Shown: in pieces, positions 24,371-37,100 of the stretch | Layout of the letters: each line of letters opens with the position of its first letter | Numbering within the stretch: the stretch's first letter is position 1 | Assembly: GCF_001704415.2 (NCBI RefSeq) | Contig: NC_030813.1 | Coordinates: 12,108,001-12,172,000 of the forward strand | DNA from: Capra hircus | Taxonomy: Eukaryota; Chordata; Mammalia; Artiodactyla; Bovidae | Length of the DNA stretch: 64,000 nt | Direction: 5' to 3' | Notes under the pieces: generated by a model | The model's input: only the letters and a program-made list of their open reading frames with translations | Databases searched by the model: none | What the model was told of the DNA's origin: nothing | Made by a program: the position numbers and the translations under genes

Positions 24371-24379
24371 TTTACCCAT

Positions 24380-25610
24380 ACGTTGTCTTTTAGAAACTAG
24401 AAAAAGTCACCCTTTTTAGGACAACTCAACCCTGAGGGTTCACAGCTTGGCTAGCAGAGCTAGATTGTGCTGCAGACTGTATCCAACGCTGGACACCTTT
24501 GTGTTCTCAGCAACCTGTACAATTGTATGTGATTGCCTTGACATTTTATGCCATGTCAATATATGGCACAGAAAGATGTATAAACGAGAGATGGAGTATG
24601 AATACTGCTAACTCTTTGATGGTTTTTCCATTTCTAAATTCCAAACCTCTCTGAGACAAACGTTTATTCCTATTATGTTTTATAAAATATCCTTGAATTT
24701 GTGTAATACATTCTTCCATTTTGCTTAAGATAGTTTAAGCTCATTCTTGACACTTGAAAAAAGAAAATTGTGATTAGTTACATAAATGATGGCTTTAAAA
24801 TAATATCTTAGGAATCACTGATGCAGTCTGATAAAATTCTGGCAATCAATAATCTGTATTCGATTGTCATTTGAATACACCAATGTGCCTTCTTTTTTAC
24901 TTCTGGTTGATCTTGGCTTCAGAAGCTAACAAATTCTTCAGTGAACAAAAAGGATTGCCTTCAACTGCATCCACAGTGAATTTAATTTTCACTCACTTCC
25001 TACGCATAATGAGTTCCTCAGAGTGGACTATAGACTGTACTGCTTGATATAAAATGCCTTTTCTTTCATTAGAACAATTTATAAATATAGAATTGAACGG
25101 TGGTAAAGAAGGAATCAGAAACGTGTAATGACATGAAGGCAAAAAGGATAGAAACAAAGGAATAAATAACAGCAAGAATGGAACCACTTGATTTATTAAT
25201 AAGACCTCTCTGGGAAGTAGCTTATACCTCACTAGCTTTTTGTTTTGTTCTGTTTTGTTTCATTTTTATAGGGTGGAGAAAACCTCTACTTTTTCATAAA
25301 CTGTAGCATCTCGAGTCTTCACAGAACCATGTTCACAGACATATTTACTTCCCTCCCAGGTGGCCAAATAGGAAGTTATTTCTTTATTTATTTTGTGCTG
25401 TCTTGCTGTTATTTTACATGAGAGGCAAACTCACGCTGGCACATGAGTCATTACAGATAATCTCTCTTATAATCGTGTGTTGACAAGCATCCATTTCGCA
25501 CATTTTCCAGAGATGTCCCAGCCCTTGTTAACTGTAAGGTGGACAGTTTTCCTTCTTACAGTGACAATCATGGTTTGAGTATAAATAAACACATGATCAT
25601 TAAAAAAATT
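24380..25610. other. Intergenic DNA, no gene seen
   Basis: AT-rich, nothing recognised. Confidence 0.5.
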
Positions 25611-27014
25611 CAGTTCAGTTCAGTTCAGTCACTCAGTTGTGTCCAACTCTTTGCGACCCTATGGACTGCAGCACGCCAGGCCCCCCTGTCCATCACCCAC
25701 TCCTGGAGTTTACCCAAACTCATGCCCATTGAGTCAGTGATGCCGTCCAACCATCTCATCCTCTGTTGCCCCCTTCTCCTCCTGCCCTCAATATTTACCA
25801 GCATCAGGGTCTTTTCAAATGAGTCAGCTCTTTGCATCAGGTGGCCAAATTATTGGAGTTTCAGCTTCAACATTAGTCCTTCCAATGAACACGCAAGACC
25901 AATCTCCTTTAGGATGGACTGGTTGGATCTCCTTGCAGTCCAGGGTACTCTCAAGAGTCTTCTCCAACATCATAGTTCAAAAGCATCAATTCTGTGCTCA
26001 GTTTTCTTTACAGTCCAACTCTCACATCCATACACAACTACTGGAAAAGCCAAAGCCTCGACTAGACAGACGTTTGTTGGAAAAGTAATGTCTCTACTTT
26101 TCAATATGCTGTCTAGGTTGGTCATAACTTTCCTTCCAAAGAGTAAGCGTCTTTTAATTTCATGGCTGCAGTCACCCTCTGTAGTGATTTTGGAGCCCCC
26201 AAATTAAAGTCTGACACTGTTTCCACTGTTTCCCCATCTATTTCCCATGAAGTGATGGCACCAGATGTCATGATGTTCATTTTCTGAACGTTGAGTTTTA
26301 AGCCAACTTTTTCACTCTACTCTTTCACTTTCATCAAGAGGCTCTTTAGTTCCTTTTCACTTTCTGCCCTAAGGGTGGTGTCATCTACATATCTGAGGTT
26401 ATTGATATTTCTCCCAGCAATCTTGATTTCATCTTGTGTTTCATCCAGCCCAGCATTTCTCATGATGTACTCTGCATATAAGTTAAATAAGCAGGGTGAT
26501 AATATACAGCCTTGACGAACTCCTTTTCCTATTTGGAACCAGTTTGTTGTTCCATGTCCAGTTCTAACTGTTGCTTCCTGACCTGCATCCAGATTTCTCA
26601 AGTGGCAGGTCAGGTGGTCTGGTATTCCACCTCTCAGAATTTTCCACAGTTGATTGTGATCCACACAGTCAAAGGCTTTGACATAGTCAATAAAGCAGAA
26701 ACAGACGTTTTTCTGGAACTCTTGGTTTTTCGATGATCCAGCAGATGTTGGCAATTTGATCTCTGGTTCCTCTGCTTTTTCTAAAACCAGCTTGAACATC
26801 TGGAAGTTCACAGTTCACATATTGCTGAAGCCTTGCTTGGAGAATTTTGAGCATTACTTTACTAGCGTGTGAGATGAATGCAATTGTGCAGTAGTTTGAA
26901 CATTCTTTGGCATTGCCTTTCTTTGGGATTGGAATGAAAACTGGCCTTTTCCAGTCCCGTAGCCAGTGCTGAGTTTTCCAGATTTGCTGACATATTGAGT
27001 GCAGCACTTTCACC
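25611..27014 (-). mobile_element. BovB LINE, 5'-truncated copy 3
   Basis: The (gttca)n tail lies at the left. On the minus strand it encodes RT pieces with FIDYVKAFDCVDHNQLW, RQGCILSPCLFNLYAEY and the active-site box as YVDD, not YADD. The frame is broken between the pieces at 26687-27016 and 26317-26811. The flanks carry attaaaaaaatt (25599-25610) and attaaagaaatt (27026-27037), a 12-bp duplication with one mismatch. No endonuclease remains. Confidence 0.9.
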
Positions 27015-27037
27015 ATTGGGGAGAGATTAAAGAAATT

Positions 27038-27274
27038 ACCACTTCTTGAATCTGAGCTAAGAAATTTAGAATAGGTTACAGTGATATCTATTTTCTTGTA
27101 TTTTTACTTAACCTCCTTCTGTATCAATAAGAATTCTGGGAGTGAGTTTCTTAACTTCATGGGGTTGACCTTTAAATTTTTCCTGATGTACAGTAATGTA
27201 TAAAACAAAAATTTGTTTTTTATCCAGTTATTATCTGGTTTATACATGTTTGTAGCATCCTGTATTAAATTCTT
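27038..27274. other. Intergenic DNA
   Basis: Nothing recognised. Confidence 0.5.
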
Positions 27275-27515
27275 AGAACAGGCTTTCGAATTCAAGAGAC
27301 CTGAATCAAATGACAGCTCTATTTGCCTCCTAAGGTGTGACCTTATGAAAGCAAACATCCCATTAATTGAATTGTTTGCCCAAATGTGTACTAGGTATTA
27401 TATAATAAACCTTACTTTTCTTGATTATTGAAAGTATTAAAAACAATATATATAAAGTGGTTAGCAAAGTGTTTGGCACATTGTAGACCTTAATAAACAA
27501 TAGTTATTATGGGAC
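27275..27515 (+). mobile_element. MIR SINE
   Basis: Diverged but ordered MIR landmarks: aggctttcgaattcaagagac at the start, then gtgaccttatgaaagcaaac, and at the end ttggcacattgtagacctta with aataaacaatagttatta. Confidence 0.55.
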
Positions 27516-27575
27516 AAATGCAGATGAGCCTGAACATTTATTTTAAGGTCTCATTTTTTAGCATGGCCTCATTTG

Positions 27576-27788
27576 TAATGGATTCCCTAGTGGGTCAGTC
27601 GGTAAAGTGTCTGCCTGCAATGCGGGAGACCCAGGTTAAATCCCTGGGGTGGGAAGATCCCTAGGAGAAGGAAACGGCAGCCCACTCCAGTATTCTTGCC
27701 TGGAAAATCCCATGGATGGAGGAGCCTGGCAGGCCACAGTCCATGGGGTCACAAAGAGTCAGATGTGGCTGAGTGACTAACACAAACA
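27576..27788 (+). mobile_element. Bov-tA SINE
   Basis: tRNA-like head (ctagtgggtcagtcggtaaa, then cctgcaatgcgggagaccca), then a Bov-A body ending gtcagatgtggctgagtgac. Confidence 0.85.
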
Positions 27789-28433
27789 CGTACATTTTTA
27801 ATATAGAAGATGACTAATGGAAATCACAGAAGCCTGGGGAAAATGGGCTAGTGATTAGAGGAGAAGGCTCAGTGGGTAAAACAGTCCTATGATGATGGCT
27901 TGCAAATGGGAAGAAATGAATCCCAACAGGTATTTTTAACACAGATATCCCTAATATACAATCTACAGGCTGTGATAATGTTGAAAGTGGGAACTATAAG
28001 GAAGAAATCAAATGATACTCCAAGGACTGATTGTGAATAGTGGGGAAATGGAACCGTTAACATAAATTGAAGCTTTGGGAAGGATACACTTTGGCATCAA
28101 AACATGAAGTGAGATATAAGGATGAGCATTTCTGGAGAGCTATGGGGCTTGGGATCATGATTTGGGAGTTACCTACGTGGAGGCAATAGTCAAGGGCTTT
28201 AGCAGTGTTATCCATTCCAACATAGTGGGAAAGGCCTACATTCAAGGAAAAATAAAACAAGGAAAGAAGAACAGGCAGAAAAATGAAGGATGAGTAGCAG
28301 TGAGAAAACCAGAACTAGAATTGAAGAGGTCAAAGAAAGCCAGTTTTAAGAAAATCTACATAATTGGTTATGTAGATTCCCATGAAGATGATGCTTGGGT
28401 CAAGTTGCCTGGATTTAGTCACTGGGAAGGGGT
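27789..28433. other. Old unassigned repeat material
   Basis: Blocks such as gatactccaaggactgattg and ttgggagttacctacgtgg echo the L2-like repeat at 8820-10080. Too diverged to assign. No gene. Confidence 0.35.
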
Positions 28434-28634
28434 TAGTTGCTCAGGCATGTCCAACTCTCTCTGACTCCACAGACTGTAGCTGGCCAGGCTCCTATGTCCA
28501 TGGGGTTCTCCAGGCAAGAATACTGGAGAGGGTTGCCATTTCTTCCTCCAGGGGATCTTCCCATCCCAGGCATCAAACCTGGGTCTCCCATATTGCAGGC
28601 AGATTCCCTACAATCTGAGTCTCCAGGGAAGCTG
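28434..28634 (-). mobile_element. Bov-tA SINE
   Basis: Reverse-strand Bov-A body followed by the tRNA-like head (catcaaacctgggtctccca, then ctgagtctccagggaagc). Confidence 0.85.
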
Positions 28635-28717
28635 CAGTCATTGGGAGTCCTTGGTTGTTAGTAGGACCCTCAGAATGCTAGAGACAGTACCAGATCACAT
28701 AGACTTTAGCAGGTGGC

Positions 28718-29283
28718 TAAATCACTGCAGATGGTGATTGCAGCCATGAAATTAAAAGACGCTTACTCCTTGGAAGAAAAGTTATGATCAACCTAGATAG
28801 TATATTCAAAAGCAAACTTTGCCAACTAAGGTCCGTCTAGTCAAGGCTATGGTTTTTCCTGTGGTCATGTATGGATGTGAGAGTTGGACTGTGAAGAAGG
28901 CTGAGCACTGAAGAATTGATGCTTTTGAACTGTGGTGTTGGAGAAGACTCTTGAGAGTCCCTTGGACTGCAAGGAGATCCAACCAGTCCATTCTGAAGGA
29001 GATCAGCCCTGGGATTTCTTTGGAAGGAATGATGCTAAAGCTGAAACTCCAGTACTTTGGCCACCTCATGCAGATTTGACTCATTGGAAAAGACTGACTC
29101 TGGGAGGGATTGGGGGCAGGAGGAGAAGGGGATGACGGAGGATGAGATGGCTGGATGGCATCACTGACTCGATGGATGTGAGTCTGAGTGAAGTCCGGGA
29201 GTTGGTGATGGACAGGGAGGCCTGGCGTGCTGCAATTCATGGGGTCGCAGAGTCGGACACGACTGAGCTACTGAACTGAACTA
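28718..29283 (+). mobile_element. BovB LINE, 3' fragment (copy 4)
   Basis: Begins at atcactgcagatggtgattg and runs through the region coding ESWTVKKAE and WCWRRLLRVPWTARRSNQ-type sequence to the tail ctactgaactgaacta. Frame broken (for example a TGA replacing the codon after the GAGCAC block near 28908). Only the last ~570 bp of the element is present. Confidence 0.88.
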
Positions 29284-29299
29284 TGGTTGCTATTGATAA

Positions 29300-29513
29300 G
29301 TATAGAAGACTTTGCTGGTGGCTCACATGGTAAAGCGTCTGCCTCCAATCCGGGAGACCCGGGTTTGATCCCTGGGTCGGGAAGATCTCCTGGAGAAGGA
29401 AATGGCAACCCACTCCAGTATTCTTGCCTGGAAAATCCCATGACGAAGGAGCCTGGGCGGCCACCATCCATGGAAGTCACAAAGAGTCAGACACGACTTG
29501 GCAGCTAAACAAG
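29300..29513 (+). mobile_element. Bov-tA SINE with 16-bp target duplication
   Basis: tRNA-like head (tttgctggtggctcacatgg, then gtctgcctccaatccgggag) plus Bov-A body ending cagacacgacttggcagcta. Flanked by tggttgctattgataa (29284-29299) and tggtcgctattgataa (29514-29529), one mismatch. It lies just beyond the end of BovB copy 4. Confidence 0.9.
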
Positions 29514-29739
29514 TGGTCGCTATTGATAAAAGACACATAATTGTGAACCCTTCCTTATGTGTCTGAGTACTACCTTTAATATGGCTTTACCAGCCTGTTG
29601 GAAGAGCCTGGAATGAAGTTCAGGGAGAAGACCTTGGAAATGTGCTAAGGAAATGAGATGGCCTCCAAGGATTCTTCTTTCCAATCTTTCCTTAGGAAAG
29701 GGGTTTTCCTCTAGTCATTGTAATATCTAGTTATGATTA

Positions 29740-29825
29740 AGGATTTTTTTAAACATTTAATTTTATATTGGAGTATAGCTCATTAACAATGTTTTTGTTT
29801 CAGGTAGATAGGAAAATGACACAGC

Positions 29826-29857
<32 letters not shown>

Positions 29858-29990
29858 CAGACACACACACACACATATATATATATGTATGTGTAGATGT
29901 ACCCATTCTCCTCCAAACTCCCCTCCCATCCAGGCTGCCACATAACAAAGACTTAGGATATTATCATTCAATTCCCCATCTTAACATTTA
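29740..29990 (-). mobile_element. L1 3'-end fragment with microsatellite
   Basis: The sequence tttaattttatattggagta, then gtttttgtttcaggtagata and gtacccattctcctccaaac matches the antisense end common to cetartiodactyl L1 copies. A TA/CA microsatellite (29828-29894) has expanded inside it. Confidence 0.6.
29828..29894. repeat. (TG)(TA)n(CA)n(TA)n compound microsatellite
   Basis: A run of TG/TA units, about 12 TA units, then CA units and a second TA run. Likely length-polymorphic. Confidence 0.95.
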
Positions 29991-31889
29991 GTCACATTTG
30001 CAGATATAGCCTAACCTGGATTAGCCCTGAGGTTAAATAAGAAACTAAGTTGAGGAATGAGGGTACCAGAGCCGGGAAGAAGCAAAAACTGAAGAATAGA
30101 CCTCCAAGAGAGAGAGGAAGGTTGGGCTCAGCCAAAATTCTGCAGCAGGAGGTGATAGCTACATAAGCAGTATGTTTAGAGAATGAGTCACCTAGCTCTC
30201 TGGAAAAGCAACTGTTGACTGGTTAATATTATTTGACACTTGGGGATTGGTGCAGTTAATTAGTGAAGCAGAAAATTCAGCTGCATTTCCCCTGAAGTCA
30301 AGTGACTTCTGTAGTCCATTTGTTCTTTCCACACTGTCCCTTCCCTTAAAGAGCAGCCAGTCCTAAGTAGCTAAATATTTTCAGAGTTAGCCATTTGAAA
30401 AATATAAAATATATGTATGAGTGTCTAGCTGTGGCATGTAAAGTAAAAATAAATAAAAATATGGAAGATAACATATAATGATTAAAAATACAGGCTCAGC
30501 TTACCTTCGTTTGATTCTTTATCTTGCTTGTCACTTCCTTGAGACGAACAGATCTGTTCCTGTTGACTCATTTGTAAAACTAATGCAATAGAAAGCTATC
30601 TCAGAGAGTCATGAGTCATGGTAAATTCTCAACAGATGCTACTAATTAGTATTTTAGACACTCTTGAGAGTAAAACATGAACTGGCCCTTGTTTCTAGTG
30701 AGAAGTAATGTTATTTAAATTTAGTCCCATTTTTTCACTTATAAGATGAAAAGTATCATTTGTCTTACATGATTACTGTGAAACTGTACCACGGAAGGAG
30801 TAGTTATTACTATTCCTCCATCCGTTTTCTCCATCACCAAAACAAGAAACCTTTAAGGAAGAAACTACAGAGTTAACGTTTTTGATTTTGGAATACATAT
30901 TTCAATTCCCAAATATATGCAAATTCAAAAGTTTTATCTCTTTATAACATTCATTACTTTTATTACACAAATGTATTCAGTGAAGAAAAATTCCAAAATA
31001 TTGGGAAAAAATCATTCATATTCTTATCCCAAAAGATAAGCACAGTTAAAATTTAGAAGGTTGTCCTTTGAGAATTTTCTCTCTCTGTCTATCTATCTAT
31101 CCTTCCAAACAACAAAGCATACCACACTGGGGTTAAAGTAAAATCTTCAGTAACTTGAATTTTTAGTTAATATGCTGTGATATTGTTCAGTGCCAGTACT
31201 TTGCTGCCGCATAATTTAATACTTCATATGTTTCATTGTATGACTAAGCCAACGTTTGGGAAACTACTTCCTATAGTTTGTCGTTGAGTTTCTCAAAATA
31301 TCTTCAGGCAATCTGTTAATAAAGTACTCCCAACTCATTAAAATAAGGAGAATACCATCTTGACAGGGTCTTAGCAGTGTTTCAGAAAGAGGTACTTAGA
31401 GGTGAGATATTTATAGGATTTGAGGTCTGGCCTGAAGAGGTGTAAGCAATCTTTCAAGAAGGGAAATGGAGAATTGGGCAAAGTTTAAAACTGGTGGATA
31501 CTGCGAAATTAGTCTGGACAACTAACCTGGATCAAGCTATCTGATTAGGAGAGCAGATTAATGTTTCTAAAATCTTGATCTGAAGAGAGTTCCCGAAGCA
31601 GTCTGTAAAGTTATTTATTGATTTATAGTACTATATTACCTAGGCAGAGTTTTCCTAAAACAAAAAATAAAATCTAAGTCACATCAATATGTTTACATAT
31701 TGTTAACATCTATAGCCTGCAGTTTTGCCCATTCATATTAACATCGTTGATTTCAATTATCAACGTTTTTGTTTTTTAATTAGTTTTCCCTATACTCTGG
31801 TTTCTCTTCAGATCATATAAATCTTTCACCTTTTTAATATTACTTTTCCCTAGTATGTTTTATATATCCATTTATTTCTATTTTCGCTA
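29991..31889. other. Intergenic DNA, no gene seen
   Basis: Mostly AT-rich and unassigned. A degraded MIR may be present near 30500-30640. No gene. Confidence 0.45.
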
Positions 31890-32470
31890 GTACTACCACC
31901 TAAATCCAAGCCTCTGCCTTCCTTTACCTTGCCTTTTAAGCTGATCTCTTTCAGCTGCTATCACTCATCCTCCACAAGGCAGTCAGAATGAATTTATGAT
32001 GCAGAATGTCACACCCATTCTTAAAACCTTTTCAGTATTTCCATATTGTTCTTCAAATGGTTTGAAGCTCCCCATGAGAGCCTCTCTGATCCACTGCTAT
32101 GGCCTTATTCTGTCCACTGCACCCTAATCCAATGGACCTCTTTTGGTTCCTTGAATTTGTGGTGTTCCATCTCTTAGAATGCTTTTCCCTGTACTTTCTT
32201 TTATATAGTTAGTTCCTACTTATCCTTCAGATCTCATTTTGCTCATCCTTTTCCTACCCACCAAGACAAATATTATACATTTTCATAGCTCCCTATATTC
32301 TTCCTTTGTATAATTTAATTTTTTTACAAATAATTAATGCCTATTTCTAATTTAATGCCTATCTGCCCCACTCAAAAGCAAGCCCTATAAAAGTAGGGAC
32401 ACTATTTACTTTGCTCTACATTACATCATCAGACTCCCTGGCCCACTACACAAACATACAATTTATAATA
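31890..32470 (+). mobile_element. L2 LINE 3' region
   Basis: Ordered L2-like blocks: agtcagaatgaatttatgat, cagtatttccatattgttct, cccatgagagcctctctgat, then tcagatctcattttgctcat and cccactcaaaagcaagccct with gtagggacactatttact. Diverged and non-coding. Confidence 0.6.
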
Positions 32471-33162
32471 CAAATATTTCACAGTCAGTGGCACAAGCCT
32501 TCACATTTATGCCAGAGGCGTTCTTTGTTTTGTTTCTTATGTACTTTGACAACTCACCCAGCTTAATTGCCTTCACCTTCAAAAACACCTTTTCACTCTT
32601 AATTTGAGGGCATGTCTTCTTTGTTAAATGAGCCAAATAATTGTGAAAAGAAGTGTTGCTCACAAATAAGCTACTAATTGAAGCTTTCTTTTTTTTTTCC
32701 CCACAGATATAATAAAGCATTGAAAATGGGAGGTTTTAGAGAGAGATGTGCCTATCTCTTTGCAAGGTATTGCTATAGCTTCCAGAAACTCTAAAAATAT
32801 GTCCTTTTAAATGAAAATAGGAATGTGTGTGTATGTAGTAGGAAGTGAGAAGGATAAACTGGTTCTTTTATAAATATTTATTTTTTAACTTGAACCATAT
32901 AGATATGTGTTCTGACTGGAGTTGGGCCATTCTGTAACAAAGCTAACTCTCAGTTATCACACTAGTGAAAACTAATATGATGTAGCAAAAACAAAATATG
33001 GTCATAACCCAATCACCTATTTCCATTCATTCATTCATTTGTAATTTTACTCATAATCTTTGAATTATAGTGATACTTTCTATCTGTCCAGGACTTTTGA
33101 TTTTAAGAGTTTTATTTACATACTTTGTTTTTTATATGGTAGACCAACCTGGAAAAAAAAGA
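32471..33162. other. Intergenic DNA, no gene seen
   Basis: Nothing recognised apart from short T and A runs. Confidence 0.5.
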
Positions 33163-36085
33163 TCAGTTTAGCTCACTCATTCAGTCGTGTCCAACTCTTT
33201 GCAACCCCTTGAATCGCAGCAAGCCAGGCCTCCTTGTCCATCACCAACTCCTGGAGTTCACTCATACTCACGTCCATCGAGTCGGTGAAGCCATCCAGCT
33301 ATCTCATCTTCTGTCGTCCCCTTCTCCTCCTGCCCCCAATCTCTCCCAGCATCAGAGTCTTTTCCAATGAGTCAAATCTGCATGAGGTGGCCAAAGTACT
33401 TGAGTTTCAGCTTTAGTATCATTCCTTCCAAAGAAATCCCAGGGCTGATCTCCTTCAGAATGGACTCGTTGATCTCCTTGCAGTCCAAGGGACTCTCAGG
33501 AGTCTTCTCCAACACCACAGTTCAAAAGCATCAATTCTTCAGTGCTCAGCCTTCTTCACAGTCCAACTCTCACATCCATACATGACCACTGGAAAAACCA
33601 CAGCCTTGACTAGATGGACCTTTGTTGGCAAAGTGGAGTCTCTGCTTTTCAATATGCTATCTAGGTTGGTCATAACTTTCCTTCCAAGGAGTAAGTGTCT
33701 TAATTTCATGGCTGCAGTCACCATCTGCAGTGATTTTGGAGTCCCAAAAAATAAAGTCTGACACTGTTTCCACTGTTTCCCCTTCTATTTGCCATGAAGT
33801 GATGGGACCAGATGCCATGATCTTTGTTTTCTGAATGTTGAGTTTTAAGCCAACTTTTTCACTCTCCTCTTTCACTTTCATCAAGAGGCTTTTTAGTTCC
33901 TCTTCACTTTCTGCCATAAGAGTGGTGTCAGCTACATACCTGAGGTTATTGATATTTCTCCCGGCAATCTTGATTCCAGCTTGTGCTTCTTTCAGTCAAG
34001 CATTTCTCATGATGTACTCTACATATAAGTTAAATAAGCAGGGTGACAATATACAGCCTTGACAGACTCCTTTTCCTATTTGGAACCAGTCTGTTGTTCC
34101 ATGTCCAGTTCTAACTGTTGCTTCCTGACCTGCATACAGATTTCTCAAGAGGCAGGTCAGGTGGTCTGGTATGCCCATCTCTCTCAGAATTTTCCACAGT
34201 TGATTGTGATCCACACAGTCAAAGGCTTTAGCATAGTCAATAAAGCAGAAATAGATGTGTTTCTGGAACTCTGTTGCTTTTTCAATGATCCAGAGGATGT
34301 TGGCAGTTTGATCTCTGGTTCCTCTGCCTTTTCTAAAACCAGCTTGAACATCAGGAAGTTCACGGTTCACGTACTGCTGAAGCCTGGCTTGGAGAATCTT
34401 GAGCATTACTTTACTAGCATGTGAGATGAGTGCAATTGTGTGGTAGTTTGAGCATTCTTTGGCATTGCCTTTCTTTGGGCTTGGAATGAAAACTTACCTT
34501 TTCCAGTCCTGTGGACACTGCTGAGTTTTCCAAATTTCCTGTCATACTGAGTGCAGCACATTAACAGCATCATCTTTCAGGAATTGAAACAGCTCAACTG
34601 GAATTCCATCACCTCCACTAGCTTTGTTCGTAGTGATGCTTTCTAAGGCCCACTTGACTTCACATTCCAGGATGTCTGGCTCTACGTGAGTGATCACACC
34701 ATCATGATTATCTGGGTCGTGAAGATCTTTTTTGTACAGTTCTTCTGTGTATTCTTGCCACCTCTTCTTAATAACGTCTGCTTCTGTTAGGTCAGCACCA
34801 TTTCTGTCCTTTATCGAGCCCATCTTTGCCTGAAATGTTCCCTTGGTATCTCTAATTTTCTTGAAGAGATCTCTAGTCTTTCCCATTCTGTTGTTTTCCT
34901 GTATTTCTTTGCATTGATTGCTGAAGAAGGCTTTCTTATCTCTTCTTGCTATTCTTTGGAACTCTGCATTCAGATGCTTGTATCTTTCCTTTTCTCCTTT
35001 GCTTTTGCTTCTCTTCTTTTCACAGCTATTTGTAAGGCCTCCCCAGACAGCCACTTTGCTTCTTTGCATTTCTTTTCCATGGGGATGGTCTTGATCCCTG
35101 TCTCCTGTACAATGTCACGAACCTCCATCCATAGTTCATCAGGCACTCTATCTATCAGATCTAGGCCCTTAAATCTATTTCTCACTTCCACTGTAAGGGA
35201 TTTGATTTAGGTCATACCTGAATGGTCTAGTGGTTTTCCCTACTTTCTTCAATTCAAGTCTGAATTTGGCAATAAAGAGTTCATGATCTGAGCCACAGTC
35301 AGCTCCCAGTCTTGTTTTTGCTGACTGTATAGAGCTTCTCCATCTTTGGCTGCAAAGAATATAGTCAGTCTGATTTCGGTGTTGACCATCTGGTGATGTC
35401 CATGTGTAGAGTCTTCTCTTGTGTTGTTGGAACAGGGTGTTTGCTATGACCAGTGCATTTTCTTGGCAAAACTCTATTAGTCTTTGCCCTGCTTCATTCC
35501 ATGTTCCAAGGCCAAATTTGCCTGTTACTCCAGGTGTTTCTTGACTTCCTACTTTTGCATTCCAGTCCCCCATAATGAAAAGGACATCTGTTTTGGGTGT
35601 TAGTTCTAAAAGGTCTTGTAGGTCTTCATAGAACCATTCAACTTCAGCTTCTTCACCATCACTGGTTGGGGCATAGACTTGGATTACTGTAATATTGAAT
35701 GGTTTGCCTTGGAAACAAACAGAGATCATTCTGTTGTTTTTGAGATTGCATCCAAGTACTGCATTTCAGACTCTTTTGTTGACCATGAAGGCTACTCCAT
35801 TTCTTCTAAGGGATTCTTGCCCACAGTAGAAGATATAAGGGTCATCTGAGTTAAATCCACCCATTCCAGTTCATTTTAGTTTGCTGATACCTAAAATGTC
35901 AACGTTCACTCTTGCCATCTCCTGTTTGACCACTTCCAATTTGCCTTGATTCATGGACCTAACATTCCAGGTCCCTATGCAATATTGCTCTTTACAGCAT
36001 TGGACCTTGCTTTTATCACCAGTCACATCCACAACTGGGTATTGTTTTTGCTTTGGCTCCATCCCGTCATTCTTTCTGGGATTAT
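33163..36085 (-). mobile_element. BovB LINE, nearly full coding span (copy 5)
   Basis: The longest BovB here. In minus-strand order it has an N-terminal segment ending at 36062 with CIGTWNVRSMNQGKLEVVKQ, an AP-endonuclease domain (35175-35729: QVYAPTSDGEEAEVEWFYED, MGDWNAKVGSQETPG, NQTDYILCSQRWRSS, CGSDHELFIAKF), a linker piece (34542-35069), and reverse transcriptase pieces (33996-34406 with CFIDYAKAFDCVDHNQLW and CQGCILSPCLFNLY). It is inactive: an 8-bp deletion near 35195 relative to copy 7 shifts the frame after the endonuclease, and the RT active-site box reads YVAD (codons at about 33927-33938), losing the first catalytic aspartate. No convincing target duplication seen. Confidence 0.92.
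35175..35729 (-). pseudogene. BovB AP-endonuclease fragment
   Basis: This open stretch covers most of the EEP-fold endonuclease that nicks target DNA for target-primed reverse transcription. Visible family motifs are GDWNAKVG (catalytic Asp and Asn) and SDHELF (catalytic His) near the C-terminus, both intact. The N-terminal catalytic segment is out of frame upstream, and the frame ends just before the linker. It is part of BovB copy 5, not a host gene. Confidence 0.85.
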
Positions 36086-36439
36086 ATTATAATAAATTAT
36101 AACAAATAGTAATAAATTAACACGACCTATCATGAAAATGAGATAGAAGTTATTGTAATTATACATGGTTGATGGTAGTAAATTGAGTATATTTTATCAT
36201 CTATTCTGAGTCCAGTTTGTGTTGTCTATCTGATACATAGCATGCAGCAAATCCTTGGTGTTGTCCTACATGATGAAGAAAGAAATTTCAACCTTTGTCA
36301 AAGGTAACTTCAGGTTTAAATCATTGATTATTTGAAAAAGAAAAGTTTTGAAAATGAAGAATGTTGGAGGAGATGCCACCTTCCTCTGAAGATATTTAAA
36401 TTAAAAGAGTGTCAACTTAAAAATAAATCACACTACATG
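36086..36439. other. Intergenic DNA, no gene seen
   Basis: AT-rich, no recognised feature. Confidence 0.5.
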
Positions 36440-37100
36440 AGCTGTGAGTTTAAGTTTTATTCAGGGTCTTACTGCAGACTATAGACAAGGGGAGAGGTCT
36501 GAGGAACTCTTCCAAAGAGGTAGGAAAGGAACTGGTATACATATGAATTTGGGGGCTAAGAAATACATACAGTTAAGCATGCGCATATGTGCTAAGTCAC
36601 TTCAGTAGTGTCTGACTCTTTATGACCCCATGGACTGTAGCCCACCAGGCTCCTCTGTCCATGGGATTCTCCAGGCAAGAGTACTGGAGTGGGTGGCCAC
36701 GCCCTCCTCCAGGGGACCTTCATGACCCAGGGATGGAACCTGTGTCTCTTATGTCTCCTGCGTTGGCAAGCGGGAGTCTTTACCACTAGTGCCACCTGGG
36801 AAGTCCATAGCTAAGCAAACGTCTTTGCAAAAGAGTACTGCTAATTACAAAACAGACATCTTAGTGATTTTAGTGCTTTTCTATGTATGGGAAGATTCAA
36901 CACGGGAGAACATTTTCTGGGTCATGACACACTAGCAGGGCAGACAATCTAGAGGATTTTAAGGGTTTTAATAGGGCCTAAGCCAGACATAGCACAGGAA
37001 TGGCCTACCAACAAAACCCTTGGCTGACCTAAGAATTAGCCTTCCTAGTACCATTGGACAAATCAGTCACTAAATGCCTCCCAAACCTTGGCTGAATTTA
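36440..37100 (-). mobile_element. LTR-like ruminant repeat (tentative), split by Bov-tA
   Basis: Near the left edge the minus strand reads ccctgaataaaacttaaact, an AATAAA signal in a setting typical of an LTR R/U5 region. The segment resumes after the SINE at 36807. No retroviral coding frames are present. Family and right boundary are uncertain. Confidence 0.35.
36580..36806 (-). mobile_element. Bov-tA SINE
   Basis: Reverse-strand Bov-A body followed by a tRNA-like head with an 11-bp internal duplication (gtgtctcttatgtctcctgc), ending gtgccacctgggaagtcc. Flanked by agttaagca and agctaagca (about 36571 and 36810). Confidence 0.85.

Noticed and set aside
33163..36085. Possible active or complete retroelement
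   Set aside because: The BovB copy has frameshifts and a lost catalytic aspartate in the RT box; no copy in the window combines intact endonuclease and RT.
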